DNA of 29,859 nt from an uncultured Rikenella sp. (GCF_910579375.1 NZ_CAJTUJ010000016.1:1-29859); one strand, 5' to 3'; shown: positions 1 through 9,095, counted from the stretch's first letter. A program made the numbers and translations. The notes: generated by a model not told the origin, from the letters alone.

Positions 1-6
1 AAACTC

Positions 7-85
7 CCGTCGCCCGCCCGCTTAAATGGGGATTTCACTCGTTTTGCGGTGAGCAAAATCGAGATGAAATCCCCGCGGGCGACGG
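7..85. repeat. Large near-perfect palindrome
   Basis: Three nested inverted-repeat segments are visible: an 11-bp outer stem (7-17 with 75-85, CCGTCGCCCGC), a 10-bp middle stem (28-37 with 65-74, GGGGATTTCA) and an inner stem (38-47 with 53-63, one bulged base) closing on a 5-nt loop. The left side carries a 10-nt bulge (18-27). No T-tract follows and no gene ends nearby, so it does not look like a terminator. Its layout resembles the long hairpin at 16070-16147. Confidence 0.75.
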
Positions 86-465
86 CAGTGGCGGAGCGTC
101 AGCGGAGCCGCAGTGAGGCTGACACGGGGCGGAGAACTGGGGCGTGCTTTGGGCAGTGCTTGTGCGACCTTTAGGTCGCCGTCCTCGGCGAGGGCGACGC
201 ATCAGCGGCGCGTGGGGGGCGCGCCGAGGACGAACCTCGCAGAATGGGACGGCGAACAAGGCACTGCTTCTGCGATCTTTTGGGTCGCGGGCCGGACGCC
301 GCAGCCCGCACCCGACAGAATTGGGGCAGAGCATTGGCTGTGCTTTGGGGCGGGTTGGACGCCCGGGCGGAACGCAACGAACATCGTGAGTTTGCGGGCC
401 TCCCGTGGGCAGGCGTCCGGCCCGCGCGGTTCTTCGAACCGCAGGATTCAACTCAAAATAGGGTA
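86..465. repeat. GC-rich structured intergenic repeat region
   Basis: This stretch has no credible gene. The open frames here are Arg/Pro/Ala-rich and overlap one another on both strands. It holds at least three short hairpins with 7-bp arms: 164-179 (7-2-7), 272-288 (7-3-7 with two T-G pairs) and 426-442 (7-3-7). The phrase 'GTGCTTnTGCGA' and close variants recur just before them. Positions 90-129 match 29733-29772 in inverted orientation at 38 of 40 bases, and 393-443 matches 29649-29699 in direct orientation. I read it as a mosaic of REP-like or structured-RNA repeat units; the function is unknown. Confidence 0.6.
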
Positions 466-520
466 GAGGCGGCCAGTTACTTGGGGTAGAGGCTGCCGGT
501 TTTCGCGTGCCGAGCGGCAC
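466..520 (-). repeat. Tail of cassette 1: hairpin plus CCTCTACCC repeats
   Basis: Reading on the minus strand, a perfect hairpin GTGCCGCTCGGCAC (507-520) begins 4 nt after the cassette 1 stop codon. Two degenerate copies of a GGCAGCCTCTACCC-like motif follow, at about 485-497 and 466-478. Comparable tails follow cassettes 2, 4, 5 and 6. Confidence 0.65.
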
Positions 521-524
521 CTGT

Positions 525-707
525 TTATTCCGAGAGGCAACGCAACTGAAGAGCGAAGGCGCGACTGTATATACGGTTAGGTAGAACATCTTGTGCATGA
601 AACCATAGGAAATATCCGCGAATTCCGCTAACAGTGGAAGACCAACTACATCCGGCATTACAGAGATGCCACAGTGCGCCCGCACCGTTGTCGCGGTAGC
701 CCGGGGC
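525..707 (-). repeat. Silent variable-region cassette 1 (60 codons)
   Basis: The minus strand encodes 60 residues from APGYRDNGAG through the core GCSWSSTVSG to LQLRCLSE and a stop. The unit begins at the shared CCGCCCCGGGC boundary and has no start codon or upstream domain. It matches eight other cassettes in the window. The pattern APGxR..G...G..W(S)S......RxxGFxLRCLSE resembles the C-terminal part of C-type-lectin-like variable domains. It lies downstream of the SOD gene, beyond that gene's terminator hairpin, in the same orientation. Here the usual GF before QLRC is AL. Function is inferred from the family pattern only. Confidence 0.75.
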
Positions 708-730
708 GGCGAGGACAACAAACCAGAAGC

Positions 731-764
731 AGCAGCCCGAGCGTTACTTAACGCTCGGGCTGCT
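731..764 (-). terminator. Terminator hairpin of the SOD gene
   Basis: A perfect 15-bp inverted repeat (731-745 with 750-764, 4-nt loop) lies 29 nt past the SOD stop. On the minus strand it is followed by a moderately T-rich stretch (TCTGGTTTGTTG), so it is a plausible rho-independent terminator. Confidence 0.75.
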
Positions 765-792
765 GGTCGGTGGTCGTGCGTTCGCTGCGGAC

Positions 793-1455
793 TTACCGCC
801 GATCGTAACGCCGACCGATCGTCTTCCAATCCACCAAATCCCAATAGTTGGTGATATATTCCGCCCGGCGGTTGCGATAGTCGAGGTAGTAGGCATGTTC
901 CCAGACATCCAACCCCAGCAGCGGCGTCAGACCGTAGCGCAACGGATTACCCGCATTGGCGTCGGTCGTGATGCGGAGCCCGCCCTCCCGGTCAGTCGCC
1001 AGCCACGCCCAGCCCGAACCGAAAAGTCCCGCTGCGGCTTTCGTGAATTGGGCCTTGAACTGGTCGAACGAGCCGAAATCACGGTCGATCGCCTCCGCCA
1101 GCGCTCCGGAAGGCCGGGTCTGCGGCGTCGGAGAGAGGCCCAGGAAGAACAATTCGTGGTTCAGCGCCTGGCCTGCGTTGTTGAAGATCGGCCCCTCGGG
1201 CGCTTTGCGGACGAGCTCTTCCAACGAGAGGGTCGCATACGGTGTCCCCGAAATCAGGGCATTCAGGTTGTCGAGGTAGGTCTGATAGTGCTTTCCGTAG
1301 TGGAATTCGAGGGTTTCGCGGCTCATCTTCGGCGCGAGCGCGTCGAGCGTGTAGGGCAGTTTCGCAAGCCGGTGTTTCGGAGCGCTCTGGGCGAACGCCT
1401 CAGAGGCGAAGAGCCCCAAAAAGGCGAGGGCGGAGAGTAAAAGGTGCTTTTTCAT
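793..1455 (-). CDS. sodB: Secreted Fe-type superoxide dismutase
   Basis: This enzyme converts superoxide to oxygen and hydrogen peroxide using iron or possibly manganese. The protein has 220 residues, about 20 of them a signal peptide (MKKHLLLSALAFLGLFASEAFA, cut near residue 22), so it is probably periplasmic or outside the cell. The expected metal ligands are present: H52 (FHYGKHYQTY), H100 (NNAGQALNHELFF), D183 and H187 (DVWEHAYYLDY). Gln96 before the second His and the ANAGNPL segment are typical of the Fe branch. I chose the Met at 1455, six codons inside the longest frame, because it gives a clean Lys-Lys signal peptide. It ends in its own hairpin terminator and is divergent from the metallophosphoesterase. 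A secreted Fe-SOD is less usual than a cytoplasmic one. Confidence 0.93.
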   Translation of the reverse strand: MKKHLLLSALAFLGLFASEAFAQSAPKHRLAKLPYTLDALAPKMSRETLEFHYGKHYQTYLDNLNALISGTPYATLSLEELVRKAPEGPIFNNAGQALNHELFFLGLSPTPQTRPSGALAEAIDRDFGSFDQFKAQFTKAAAGLFGSGWAWLATDREGGLRITTDANAGNPLRYGLTPLLGLDVWEHAYYLDYRNRRAEYITNYWDLVDWKTIGRRYDRR

Positions 1456-1687
1456 AGGGGTTATGATAATCATTCGAGAGACTTGTCTCGCAAACGACGT
1501 GCCACACAGAGCTCCCCGTTTCTGCTTTTGCGCCCGTTCGCTGCCAGATTCCGAACGAAGAGACTACATTTACAGTCCGAACGCCCCGTCCGACAGCTCC
1601 TCCTCCGATGACGGCATCTCGCCCCTTCCATAAAATAAAACCGGCCGCCGGACGTTAGCATTCAATAAAATAAGACACCCTTTCCGT

Positions 1688-2863
1688 ATGATACCTCTTT
1701 TCATCGTCCTTTTTCTGCTTCTGCTGACGCTTCCCGACCTTTATATCTGGCTCACCTACGTGCGCGGCGTCGCGGGCGGACGGTGGACGATCGCCTACTG
1801 GGCACCGACCGCGCTGGCCTTCGTTGCGTTGGGTTGCTGGCTGGGCGGCGTGTGGCCCGAGGGGAGCGTCCGCCTCTTCTTCGGCCTGCTGATGTGCATC
1901 GCCGCGCCGAAAGCGGTTTTATCTCTCTGTTCGCTGGCGGGGCGAGGCATCGGGCTGCTCGTACCGCATGCCGGACGGGTCGGGACAGTCGTCGGGATCG
2001 TCGCAGCGGTCGGGGTTTGCGTAGCCTCTTACTACGGTTTCGCCCGCGGCTGGAAACGGCTCGTCATCCAGGAGACCACCGTGGTTTCAGCCGCCCTGCC
2101 CCCGGCATTCGACGGCTATCGCATCGTCCACCTCTCCGACCTGCACGTGGGAACGTACGGCAAGGATACGACCTACCTTTCCCGGCTCGTCGACCGGGTC
2201 GACGGGCTGCACCCCGATCTGATCGTCTTCACGGGCGACTTAGTGAATCTCTCGTCCGATGAGCTCGACCCGTTCCTCGACGTTCTGTCCCGGCTTCGGG
2301 CACCGGACGGAGTCTATTCGGTGCTCGGGAACCACGACTATTGCACCTACCGACGGCTCGACCGGCCGCACGAAGCGGCCCGCGACCATGCGGTACTGAT
2401 CGACCACGAACGGGCGATGGGCTGGAACCTGCTGTTGAACGAACACCGGATGCTGCATCGGGGCAGGGACAGCATCGCCCTGATCGGCGTGGAGAACGAC
2501 AGCCGGCCTCCCTTCCCTTCGCGAGGCGATCTTCCTCGGGCACTGCGCAGCGTGCCGAAGGGTGTTTTCCAGATTCTGCTGAGCCACGACCCGAGCCACT
2601 GGCGTCGCGAGGTGCTTCCCGCGAGCGACATCCAGCTCACCCTTTCGGGCCACACCCACGCCATGCAGCTGAAGGTAGGCCGTTTTTCGCCCTCGCGGTG
2701 GAGCTATCCGGAGTGGGGCGGGCTGTATCGCGAAGGCGACCGGCAACTTTTCGTTTCGTTGGGGCTGGGCGGCGCGATTCCGTTTCGGTTCGGCGCCTGG
2801 CCCGAGATCGACCTGCTGGTGCTGCGCCGCGAAACGACCGACAACCAAGACATCGCGAAATGA
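1688..2863 (+). CDS. Membrane-anchored metallophosphoesterase (YkuE/YaeI-like)
   Basis: The protein has 391 residues. The first 118 or so hold about four hydrophobic segments (roughly 1-23, 37-55, 60-82, 96-117), followed by a calcineurin-like phosphoesterase domain. The metal-binding motifs are in order: DLHVG (D151, H153), GDLVN (D184), GNHDY (N215, H216), SHD (H300) and SGHTH (H322, H324). Family members in this architecture act on phosphoesters at the membrane, including lipid substrates such as UDP-diacylglucosamine-type or phosphatidyl compounds; the substrate here cannot be told. Its stop codon overlaps the start of the AraC-type regulator (ATGA), so the two are translationally coupled. 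The upstream 1474-1687 region separates it from the divergent SOD gene. Confidence 0.88.
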   Translation: MIPLFIVLFLLLLTLPDLYIWLTYVRGVAGGRWTIAYWAPTALAFVALGCWLGGVWPEGSVRLFFGLLMCIAAPKAVLSLCSLAGRGIGLLVPHAGRVGTVVGIVAAVGVCVASYYGFARGWKRLVIQETTVVSAALPPAFDGYRIVHLSDLHVGTYGKDTTYLSRLVDRVDGLHPDLIVFTGDLVNLSSDELDPFLDVLSRLRAPDGVYSVLGNHDYCTYRRLDRPHEAARDHAVLIDHERAMGWNLLLNEHRMLHRGRDSIALIGVENDSRPPFPSRGDLPRALRSVPKGVFQILLSHDPSHWRREVLPASDIQLTLSGHTHAMQLKVGRFSPSRWSYPEWGGLYREGDRQLFVSLGLGGAIPFRFGAWPEIDLLVLRRETTDNQDIAK

Positions 2864-3699
2864 GCGCCTCCTTCTCCGCCTCTTCCGTCCGGGAAATCCT
2901 GCGAACAGTCGCCGAAAGCCCGGAAAACAGCCGGCTGGCCGAAGTCTCGCGCCTCATCTCGTTCCATCCGTACGAGACCTACGGGCCGCACCGCCACCGC
3001 CGCATCGAGATCAACTACGTGAAACGGGGCAACTGCATCCTGCGGCTGGCCCACGGAAGCGCCAGTTTCAGACAGGACGAAACGATGCTCATCAGCTCGG
3101 ATGCCGAACACTATTTCGAGGCCGGCTCCGAAGGAGCGACCCTCCTCCAGCTCGAATTCCACCCAGACATCTTCGGCCCGTCCGACCAGATCCTTCCGCC
3201 GCTTCCGGACAGCGAAAGCGGCGTGACGCGCATCGCCAACAACCTCCGTATCATGCGCGCCGTGCAGCGGATCGTCAACGAGCTCGACGAGCGGCAGGAG
3301 GACTACGGCCCCCTGGTGCTACTCTACTACACCGAACTGCTGATCCTGCTGCGCCGCTACCTGACCCGCACCTCCCTCTCGATCGGTTCCGACCCGGCCA
3401 TGCAATCCGTCCTGACGGCGATCCACACCCGTTTCGCCGAGCCGCTCTCGATCACCGAGCTGGCCTCCGGAGCCGGAATCGGCCCCCGCTACCTGCGCAA
3501 GCTCTTTGAGCGGAACCTGAACCTCTCGCCGCTCGAATACCTGACCCGGTTCCGGATCGACCGCGCCGCCGATCTGCTCCGGAACACCGAGATGTCGGTC
3601 AAAGAGGTCGCCTTCGCCTGCGGGTTCCAGTCGCCCCAGTACTTCGCCCGCGTCTTCCGGCGGCAGACCGGGCGGTCGCCCAAAAGCCTGACCCGATAG
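2860..3699 (+). CDS. AraC-family transcriptional regulator
   Basis: The protein has 279 residues. The N-terminal half (about 30-115) is a cupin-like sensing domain (FHPYETYGPHRHRRIEINYV with later beta segments). The C-terminal 100 residues form the two-helix-turn-helix AraC DNA-binding domain: first helix pair at about 196-216 (SITELASGAGIGPRYLRKLF), second at about 246-268 (SVKEVAFACGFQSPQYFARV), ending FRRQTGRSPKSLTR. The open frame runs 173 codons further upstream inside the phosphoesterase gene. I chose the ATG at 2860, which overlaps the upstream stop and fits AraC family length. The GH2/GH95 gene pair starts 155 nt downstream and may be its target. That link is inference from position. 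Confidence 0.92.
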   Translation: MSASFSASSVREILRTVAESPENSRLAEVSRLISFHPYETYGPHRHRRIEINYVKRGNCILRLAHGSASFRQDETMLISSDAEHYFEAGSEGATLLQLEFHPDIFGPSDQILPPLPDSESGVTRIANNLRIMRAVQRIVNELDERQEDYGPLVLLYYTELLILLRRYLTRTSLSIGSDPAMQSVLTAIHTRFAEPLSITELASGAGIGPRYLRKLFERNLNLSPLEYLTRFRIDRAADLLRNTEMSVKEVAFACGFQSPQYFARVFRRQTGRSPKSLTR

Positions 3700-3808
3700 A
3701 CACGCGAGCTGCCCGGAGAGTTCCGTTTCGTACACATTTTCGCCGGTTTCATACCCGAACCTACCCGCATTCCCCTTCCGAACACGGTACCGTTCCGGGT
3801 TCATTCCG

Positions 3809-3816
3809 TAATTTTG
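3809..3816 (+). promoter_or_regulatory. Bacteroidetes -7 box for the GH2 operon
   Basis: TAATTTTG is a perfect match to the TAnnTTTG -7 consensus of Bacteroidetes. It lies 38 nt before the GH2 start codon, giving a leader of about 30 nt. No clear TTTG -33 box is seen at the right distance. Confidence 0.5.
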
Positions 3817-3854
3817 TACCGATTCAGAACCGAACCTAAAAACCCAAACGACCG

Positions 3855-6737
3855 ATGAAAAAAATCACCAGTATCTTCCTGTTACTTGCCCTCACGGTAA
3901 CGGCAATTTTCGCACGCGTTTCTTTACCGCCCCTGTCGCCCCGGCCTGCGGCGGTGACCGGCGTGGCCGAACCGGTCCGTTCGCTGAACGGCACGTGGAA
4001 TCTCCGCACCGCCACCGGGCCCGCCTCGACGATCGAAGTCCCGGGCGAATGGGCCATGCAGGGCTTCGAGATCGGCGAAGGCGAGACCGCGGTTTACACC
4101 ACCCGGTTCCGCCTGCCCGACGACTGGCAGGGAGAGCGGATCAAGCTGCGTTTCGACGGCGTCAGCTCGCACGCCGCGGTGCAGGTGAACGGCCGGCCGG
4201 TCGGCGAGCACGAGGGCGGGATGGTGCCGTTCGAGTTCGACCTTACCGAAGCTGTCGAGGCCGGGCGGGAGAACACCCTGACCGTCGAGGTGCAGGCCCA
4301 GACCATCTCCGACCGGCTGAGCTGCCTGTCGCAGTATGCAGCCCATACGGTGGGCGGCATACTGCGCAAAGTCACGCTGTTCGCCCTGCCGGCGAGACAC
4401 ATCGCCTCGACCGACCTCACGACGACCCTCGACAAATCCTATAAGCATGCCACGCTGCACATCGCGACCGACATCGTGCAGGGAAGCGGAACAGCGACCG
4501 TCGAATACACGTTGAGAGACGCGGCCGGGAAACGGGTCGCGGCGACGAAACGGCCGTTACCGGCCGACGGGTCTGTCTCTGCTGCGCTGACCGTGCGGAA
4601 CGCCCGGCTCTGGAATCCGGAGTCGCCGGAGCTTTATACGCTGACCACGACCCTCTCCGTCGACGGCCGGGAGGTGCAGACCAACGAACAGCGCGTAGGG
4701 ATGCGGCAGGTCGAGGTGGAGGGGAACCGGCTGCTGGTGAACGGCCGTCCGGTCAAGCTGCACGGCGTGAACCGCCACGAGGTGCATCCGCTGCGCGGGC
4801 GGAGCGGCACGCCGGAGCTGTGCCGGCAGGATGCCGAACTCTTCAAGGCCGGAAACTGCAACTACATCCGCACGTCGCACTACCCGCCGTCGGAGGAGTT
4901 TCTTGACGCCTGCGACGAGCTGGGTCTCTTCGTCGAGAGCGAGTCGGCCCTCTGCTGGATCCAGCACGGCGCGTCGCCCATCTGGAACCACTGGGACTAC
5001 CGCGACGAACGCTTCCTGCCCTACATGATTCAGGCCAACGTGGAAAACATCCAGGCCGGCCGGAACCACCCGTCGGTCATCCTCTGGTCTTTGGGGAACG
5101 AGTCTTATTGGTCGCCGCTGTGGCAGTCTGTGCTGGACTCGGTGAAGCGGATCGACCCGAGCCGTCCGTTCAGCTTCCACGACCAGTGCTGGGGCGGCTA
5201 CAACAACGGCGGCAACCGGGCCGACCTGTGGAATTTCCACTACCCGTGGATCGGCGCCGTATCAGCCTGCGACACCATGTCGCGGCCGGTGCTCTTCGGC
5301 GAATATGCCCACCTGAGCTGCTACAACCGCACCGAGCTGACGACCGATCCGGGGATCCGGGCGGCGTTCGGCGGGCCGTTGGTCGAACTTTACGACACCA
5401 TCTATCGCCATCCGGGCTGCCTCGGCGGAGCGCTGTGGAGCGGCATCGACGACACCTTCCATCTGCCCGACGGTCGGATCGTCGGCTACGGGCCTTGGGG
5501 GCCGGTCGACGGCTGGCGGCGTCCGAAACCGGAATACACAGCCATGAAACGGGCCTACACCCCGTTCCGCATCGTGGAACAGCGGCGGACGGCCGAGGGA
5601 ATCAAGCTGACGGTCGAAAACCGGTACGACTTCATCGGGTTCGACCGCGTGCGGATCGAGGCGGGACCGGCCGGAGGCACGCTGCGTCCGATCGTCTCGC
5701 GGATTCCGGCGCGCGGCCGGGGGCGGATTCTGATTCCGGCGCCAACCGGAGAGGATATTTACCTGCGTGTAACGGGGCCGCAGGGATATGTCTGCGCCGA
5801 AGAGCTCTTCCCGGGAGACCGCGTAACGGTCGCGACGAACCATCTTTCGATTCCCTGGAAGACGAACGAGACACCCGACGCGCTGACCGTCACGGGCACA
5901 GGCAACGACGGACACCGCTACACGTTGGTTTTCAGCAAGACGACCGGGCTGATGACCCGGGCGGCCATCGACACCACGGCCCTGTTGCTGCAGGGTCCGG
6001 CCTTCAGCCTCGTGACGATGAACGCCGACAACGGCGACAAACCCAACGTAGCGAACGAGACCTACCAGAACGAACTGTATCCGAAAAAGAGTTACCCGAG
6101 TCCGGTACTCTACGCGACGGATTTCCGCCATAGCCGAGAGGCCGACGGAGGGATCCAAGTCAAGACCGAGCTGGCCTACCTCGGCGGCGACCGGGGACGA
6201 ATCGTCTACCACATCCGGCCGAACGGAAAGATCGAGACCGAGTACGCAATCACGGTGGCCAAGGCGGTCGATCCGCGGCAGTACGGACTGGTGATGCAGT
6301 TGCCGAAAACGATGGAATTGCTGTCGTGGGAACGCGATGCCGACTTCTCGGTCTATCCGGAGTGGGACATCGCCCGACCGGAGGGGACTGCACGGCTGAA
6401 CGCCCGGCCTCTGTACGAGGTCGAGGCATGGCGCGAGGTACCGCAAGGAGCCTGGAAAGAGGATGCCAACCCGATGGGTTCGGTCGATTTCCGTTCGACC
6501 CGCCGGAACATCCGCCGCGCCTCGCTGACCGACGACCGGCAGCACGGGATCGTGCTGCACGGCGACGGGCGACAGGCCTTACGCTGTTGGTTCCAGGACG
6601 GACGCATCCAGATGCTCGCGGCCGACTACAACAACGGCGGAGCCGAACCGTTCTACTCGGCTCCGTTCACCGACGACCGCATCCGAGTGAACCCGGGCGA
6701 CACGCTGAACGGGAAAATCATTTTTGAACTTCGATAA
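3855..6737 (+). CDS. Secreted GH2 beta-galactosidase-like glycosidase
   Basis: The protein has 960 residues and an N-terminal signal peptide (MKKITSIFLLLALTVTAIFA). The order of parts is that of glycoside hydrolase family 2 of the LacZ type: sugar-binding jelly roll (about 25-178), Ig-like domain (about 185-280), TIM barrel (about 283-570, with GVNRHEVHP near 305), then a linker and a Bgal-small-chain-like domain (about 670-955). The acid/base residue is E416 (SLGNES) and the nucleophile E483 (LFGEYAH). It removes terminal beta-linked sugar, probably galactose, from glycans in the periplasm or at the surface; specificity cannot be fixed from sequence alone. The next gene begins 11 nt later and encodes a GH95-like lipoprotein, so the two probably act on one branched, possibly fucosylated glycan. 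No SusC/SusD pair is in the window. Confidence 0.93.
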   Translation: MKKITSIFLLLALTVTAIFARVSLPPLSPRPAAVTGVAEPVRSLNGTWNLRTATGPASTIEVPGEWAMQGFEIGEGETAVYTTRFRLPDDWQGERIKLRFDGVSSHAAVQVNGRPVGEHEGGMVPFEFDLTEAVEAGRENTLTVEVQAQTISDRLSCLSQYAAHTVGGILRKVTLFALPARHIASTDLTTTLDKSYKHATLHIATDIVQGSGTATVEYTLRDAAGKRVAATKRPLPADGSVSAALTVRNARLWNPESPELYTLTTTLSVDGREVQTNEQRVGMRQVEVEGNRLLVNGRPVKLHGVNRHEVHPLRGRSGTPELCRQDAELFKAGNCNYIRTSHYPPSEEFLDACDELGLFVESESALCWIQHGASPIWNHWDYRDERFLPYMIQANVENIQAGRNHPSVILWSLGNESYWSPLWQSVLDSVKRIDPSRPFSFHDQCWGGYNNGGNRADLWNFHYPWIGAVSACDTMSRPVLFGEYAHLSCYNRTELTTDPGIRAAFGGPLVELYDTIYRHPGCLGGALWSGIDDTFHLPDGRIVGYGPWGPVDGWRRPKPEYTAMKRAYTPFRIVEQRRTAEGIKLTVENRYDFIGFDRVRIEAGPAGGTLRPIVSRIPARGRGRILIPAPTGEDIYLRVTGPQGYVCAEELFPGDRVTVATNHLSIPWKTNETPDALTVTGTGNDGHRYTLVFSKTTGLMTRAAIDTTALLLQGPAFSLVTMNADNGDKPNVANETYQNELYPKKSYPSPVLYATDFRHSREADGGIQVKTELAYLGGDRGRIVYHIRPNGKIETEYAITVAKAVDPRQYGLVMQLPKTMELLSWERDADFSVYPEWDIARPEGTARLNARPLYEVEAWREVPQGAWKEDANPMGSVDFRSTRRNIRRASLTDDRQHGIVLHGDGRQALRCWFQDGRIQMLAADYNNGGAEPFYSAPFTDDRIRVNPGDTLNGKIIFELR

Positions 6738-6748
6738 AATCCAAACCG

Positions 6749-9067
6749 ATGACACACATCCGAATCCTCGGTCTGCTGCTGGGCGGCATGATGCTATGCA
6801 CGGCCTGCGGGTCGAAAGAGAACCGGTTACCAGCCGAAACAGGAGCGCACGACTTAGTATTCGACCGGCTGGCCGCGAGCTGGGACGAAGCGTTGCCGCT
6901 GGGGAACGCTTTCGTAGGCGAACTGATCTGGCAACGGGATTCGATGCTGCGGATGTCGCTCGACCGAATCGACCTGTGGGATACTCGACCGACGGACAGT
7001 TTGTCGGGCGATCGGTTCAGTTTCGACTGGGTCTATCGCCAGTGGAAAACGGGAAACTACAGCGCCGTGCAACGCAAGTTCGACGAGCCGTACGACCGGC
7101 AGGCCGCTCCGTCCAAAATTCCGGGAGCGGCCGTCGAGTTCGACGTGCGGAGCCTGGGGCCGGTGCGGTCGGCACGGCTCGTACTGGCCGACGCGCTGGC
7201 CGAGGTGGAGTGGGAAGGAGGGGCGTCGCTGCAAAGTTTCGTCAGCGCCACCGAACCGGTCGGTTGGTTCCGCTTCGAAGGGATTACGCCGGAGGTGTTG
7301 CCCGAGGTGATCGCTCCGCGGTATCGTTTGGAGGGCGAGTTGGCCGCCTCCAGCCCGGTGGGCGGGCATGATCTGCGCCGGTTGGGGTACGAGCAGGGTC
7401 GAGTCGAACACGAACAGCGGGCGGACGGCGGAACGATCCGCTATCGCCAGCCGGGATACGGCGATTTTTACTACGATGTGGCGGTGGAATACCGCTTCGC
7501 GGAGGGCCGATTGGTCGGAGCGTGGTCGATTACCACCTCCGGTTCGGTGTCGGCCGATGAACTGGAGGCCGGCGAACGGGCGGCCGCAGCCTTGCGGCGC
7601 GGGATCCGGAAAGATTACGAGAGCCACCGGAAATGGTGGACGGAGTATTGGAACCGTTCGTCCGTAACGCTGCCGGACAAGGTACTCGAACGGCAGTACG
7701 CCAACGAGATGTACAAATTCGGGTGCGTAACGCGCCGCAACTCGCCGATCATCCCGTTGCAAGGGGTCTGGACGGCCGACAACGGTCTGTTGCCGCCGTG
7801 GAAAGGGGACGTACACCACGACCTCAACACGCAGCTCAGCTACTGGCCCTGTTATACCGGCAATCATCTGGACGAGGGGTTCGGCTACCTGCAAACCCTT
7901 TGGGATCAGCGCGGGATCAACCGGGAGTACACGCGCCGGTACTTCGGCTGCGAGGGTCTCAACGTGCCGGGCGTGGCGACGATCAAGGGAGAGCCGATGG
8001 GGGGATGGATACAATATGCACTGTCGCAGACGGTCTCGGCCTGGCTGGGACATCACTTCTACCTGCACTGGAAATACTCGGCCGATCCGGATTTCCTGCG
8101 CGAGATGGGGTATCCGTATCTGCGGGAGGTGGCCGCGTTCCTCGAACGGATCACGGTGAAAAACGAGCGGGGAGAACGGACACTGCGCATCAGTTCGAGT
8201 CCGGAGATCAACGACAACACGCCTCAGGCGTGGTTCCCGACCATCACGAACTACGACCTGGCTTTACTCAAGAGTGCGTTCCGCGAGGCTTCGGAGATGG
8301 CCGCCACGCTGGAGCTGACCGATGAATCGGCGCACTGGGCCGCGCTGGAGGCGGAACTTCCGCCGTTCGACCTCGATTCGACGGGTGCGCTGACCTTTGC
8401 CGCCGGACACCCTTACGACCAGTCGCATCGCCATTTTTCCAATGCACTGGCGATCCATCCGCTCTCGCTGCTGGACGTAACACGCGGGGCGGACGAAGAA
8501 CGGATCGTGCGGGCGACGATCGCTCGGCTCGACGAACACGGGAGCGACTGGTGGGTAGGCTACACCTTTTGCTGGCTGGCGAACATGAAAGCCCGGGCGC
8601 TGGACGGCGAGGGAGCGGCTACGGCGTTGCGGGATTTCGCCGATTACTTCTGTCTGCCCAACACGTTCCACGCCAACGGACAGCAGAACGGCACGGGAAA
8701 GAGCAACTTTACGTATCGTCCGTTCACGCTGGAGGGGAATTTCGCCTTCGCGGCGGGCATTCAGGAGATGCTGTTGCAGAGCCACACGGGGATCGTGCGG
8801 ATCTTTCCGGCCATACCGGCTTCGTGGCGCGACGTCTCGTTCCGCGATTTGCGGGCTCAGGGGGCTTTCCTGATCTCGGCGACGATGACCGGCGGCCACA
8901 TAACGGAGGTAACGATCGACCCGACGATGGGGGGTACGTTGAGACTGGCGAATCCTTTCCCGGCAAACTCTACGCCGTGCGTGTCGGGTGCGGTGTCGGC
9001 GACGCTCGACGGCGGAGTCTGGACGATCGAGACCCGGAAAGGAGAGCCGATCCGACTTCGGCCGTAA
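6749..9067 (+). CDS. GH95-like glycosidase lipoprotein
   Basis: The protein has 772 residues. The N-terminus is a lipoprotein signal (GGMMLCTAC) with the lipidated Cys at 20, although Cys at the -3 position is unusual. The start of the mature protein (DRLAASWDEALPLGNAFVGE) and the segment LQGVWTADNGLLPPWKGD at about 340-354 match glycoside hydrolase family 95 (alpha-L-fucosidase/galactosidase), with a beta domain up to about 265 and an (alpha/alpha)6 barrel at about 310-690. The likely general acid is E486 in SSSPEIND. In the segment HHDLNTQLSYWP, D358 stands where known GH95 fucosidases have the first of two catalytic Asn, while N360 keeps the second. Substrate specificity may therefore differ from that of fucosidases. 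It is downstream of the GH2 gene in the same operon. Confidence 0.82.
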   Translation: MTHIRILGLLLGGMMLCTACGSKENRLPAETGAHDLVFDRLAASWDEALPLGNAFVGELIWQRDSMLRMSLDRIDLWDTRPTDSLSGDRFSFDWVYRQWKTGNYSAVQRKFDEPYDRQAAPSKIPGAAVEFDVRSLGPVRSARLVLADALAEVEWEGGASLQSFVSATEPVGWFRFEGITPEVLPEVIAPRYRLEGELAASSPVGGHDLRRLGYEQGRVEHEQRADGGTIRYRQPGYGDFYYDVAVEYRFAEGRLVGAWSITTSGSVSADELEAGERAAAALRRGIRKDYESHRKWWTEYWNRSSVTLPDKVLERQYANEMYKFGCVTRRNSPIIPLQGVWTADNGLLPPWKGDVHHDLNTQLSYWPCYTGNHLDEGFGYLQTLWDQRGINREYTRRYFGCEGLNVPGVATIKGEPMGGWIQYALSQTVSAWLGHHFYLHWKYSADPDFLREMGYPYLREVAAFLERITVKNERGERTLRISSSPEINDNTPQAWFPTITNYDLALLKSAFREASEMAATLELTDESAHWAALEAELPPFDLDSTGALTFAAGHPYDQSHRHFSNALAIHPLSLLDVTRGADEERIVRATIARLDEHGSDWWVGYTFCWLANMKARALDGEGAATALRDFADYFCLPNTFHANGQQNGTGKSNFTYRPFTLEGNFAFAAGIQEMLLQSHTGIVRIFPAIPASWRDVSFRDLRAQGAFLISATMTGGHITEVTIDPTMGGTLRLANPFPANSTPCVSGAVSATLDGGVWTIETRKGEPIRLRP

Positions 9068-9095
9068 CCGGTTTCCGAGCATATCCTGACAGCAC

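Noticed and set aside
35..844. 269-codon minus-strand frame across the first 844 nt
   Set aside because: It crosses cassette 1 in the wrong frame and overlaps the end of the SOD gene; composition is Arg/Pro-rich, as expected of GC-rich non-coding DNA.
1470..1661. 63-codon minus-strand frame upstream of the SOD gene
   Set aside because: Cys/Arg-rich, no family resemblance, overlaps the probable SOD promoter region.
2341..2859. 173-codon upstream extension of the AraC-type gene
   Set aside because: It lies wholly inside the metallophosphoesterase gene in another frame, is Arg/Pro-rich, and the regulator has normal length from 2860.
5262..6560. Long minus-strand frames opposite the GH2 and GH95-like genes
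   Set aside because: They are mirror frames produced by high GC and codon bias; no recognisable domain, and the sense genes are certain.
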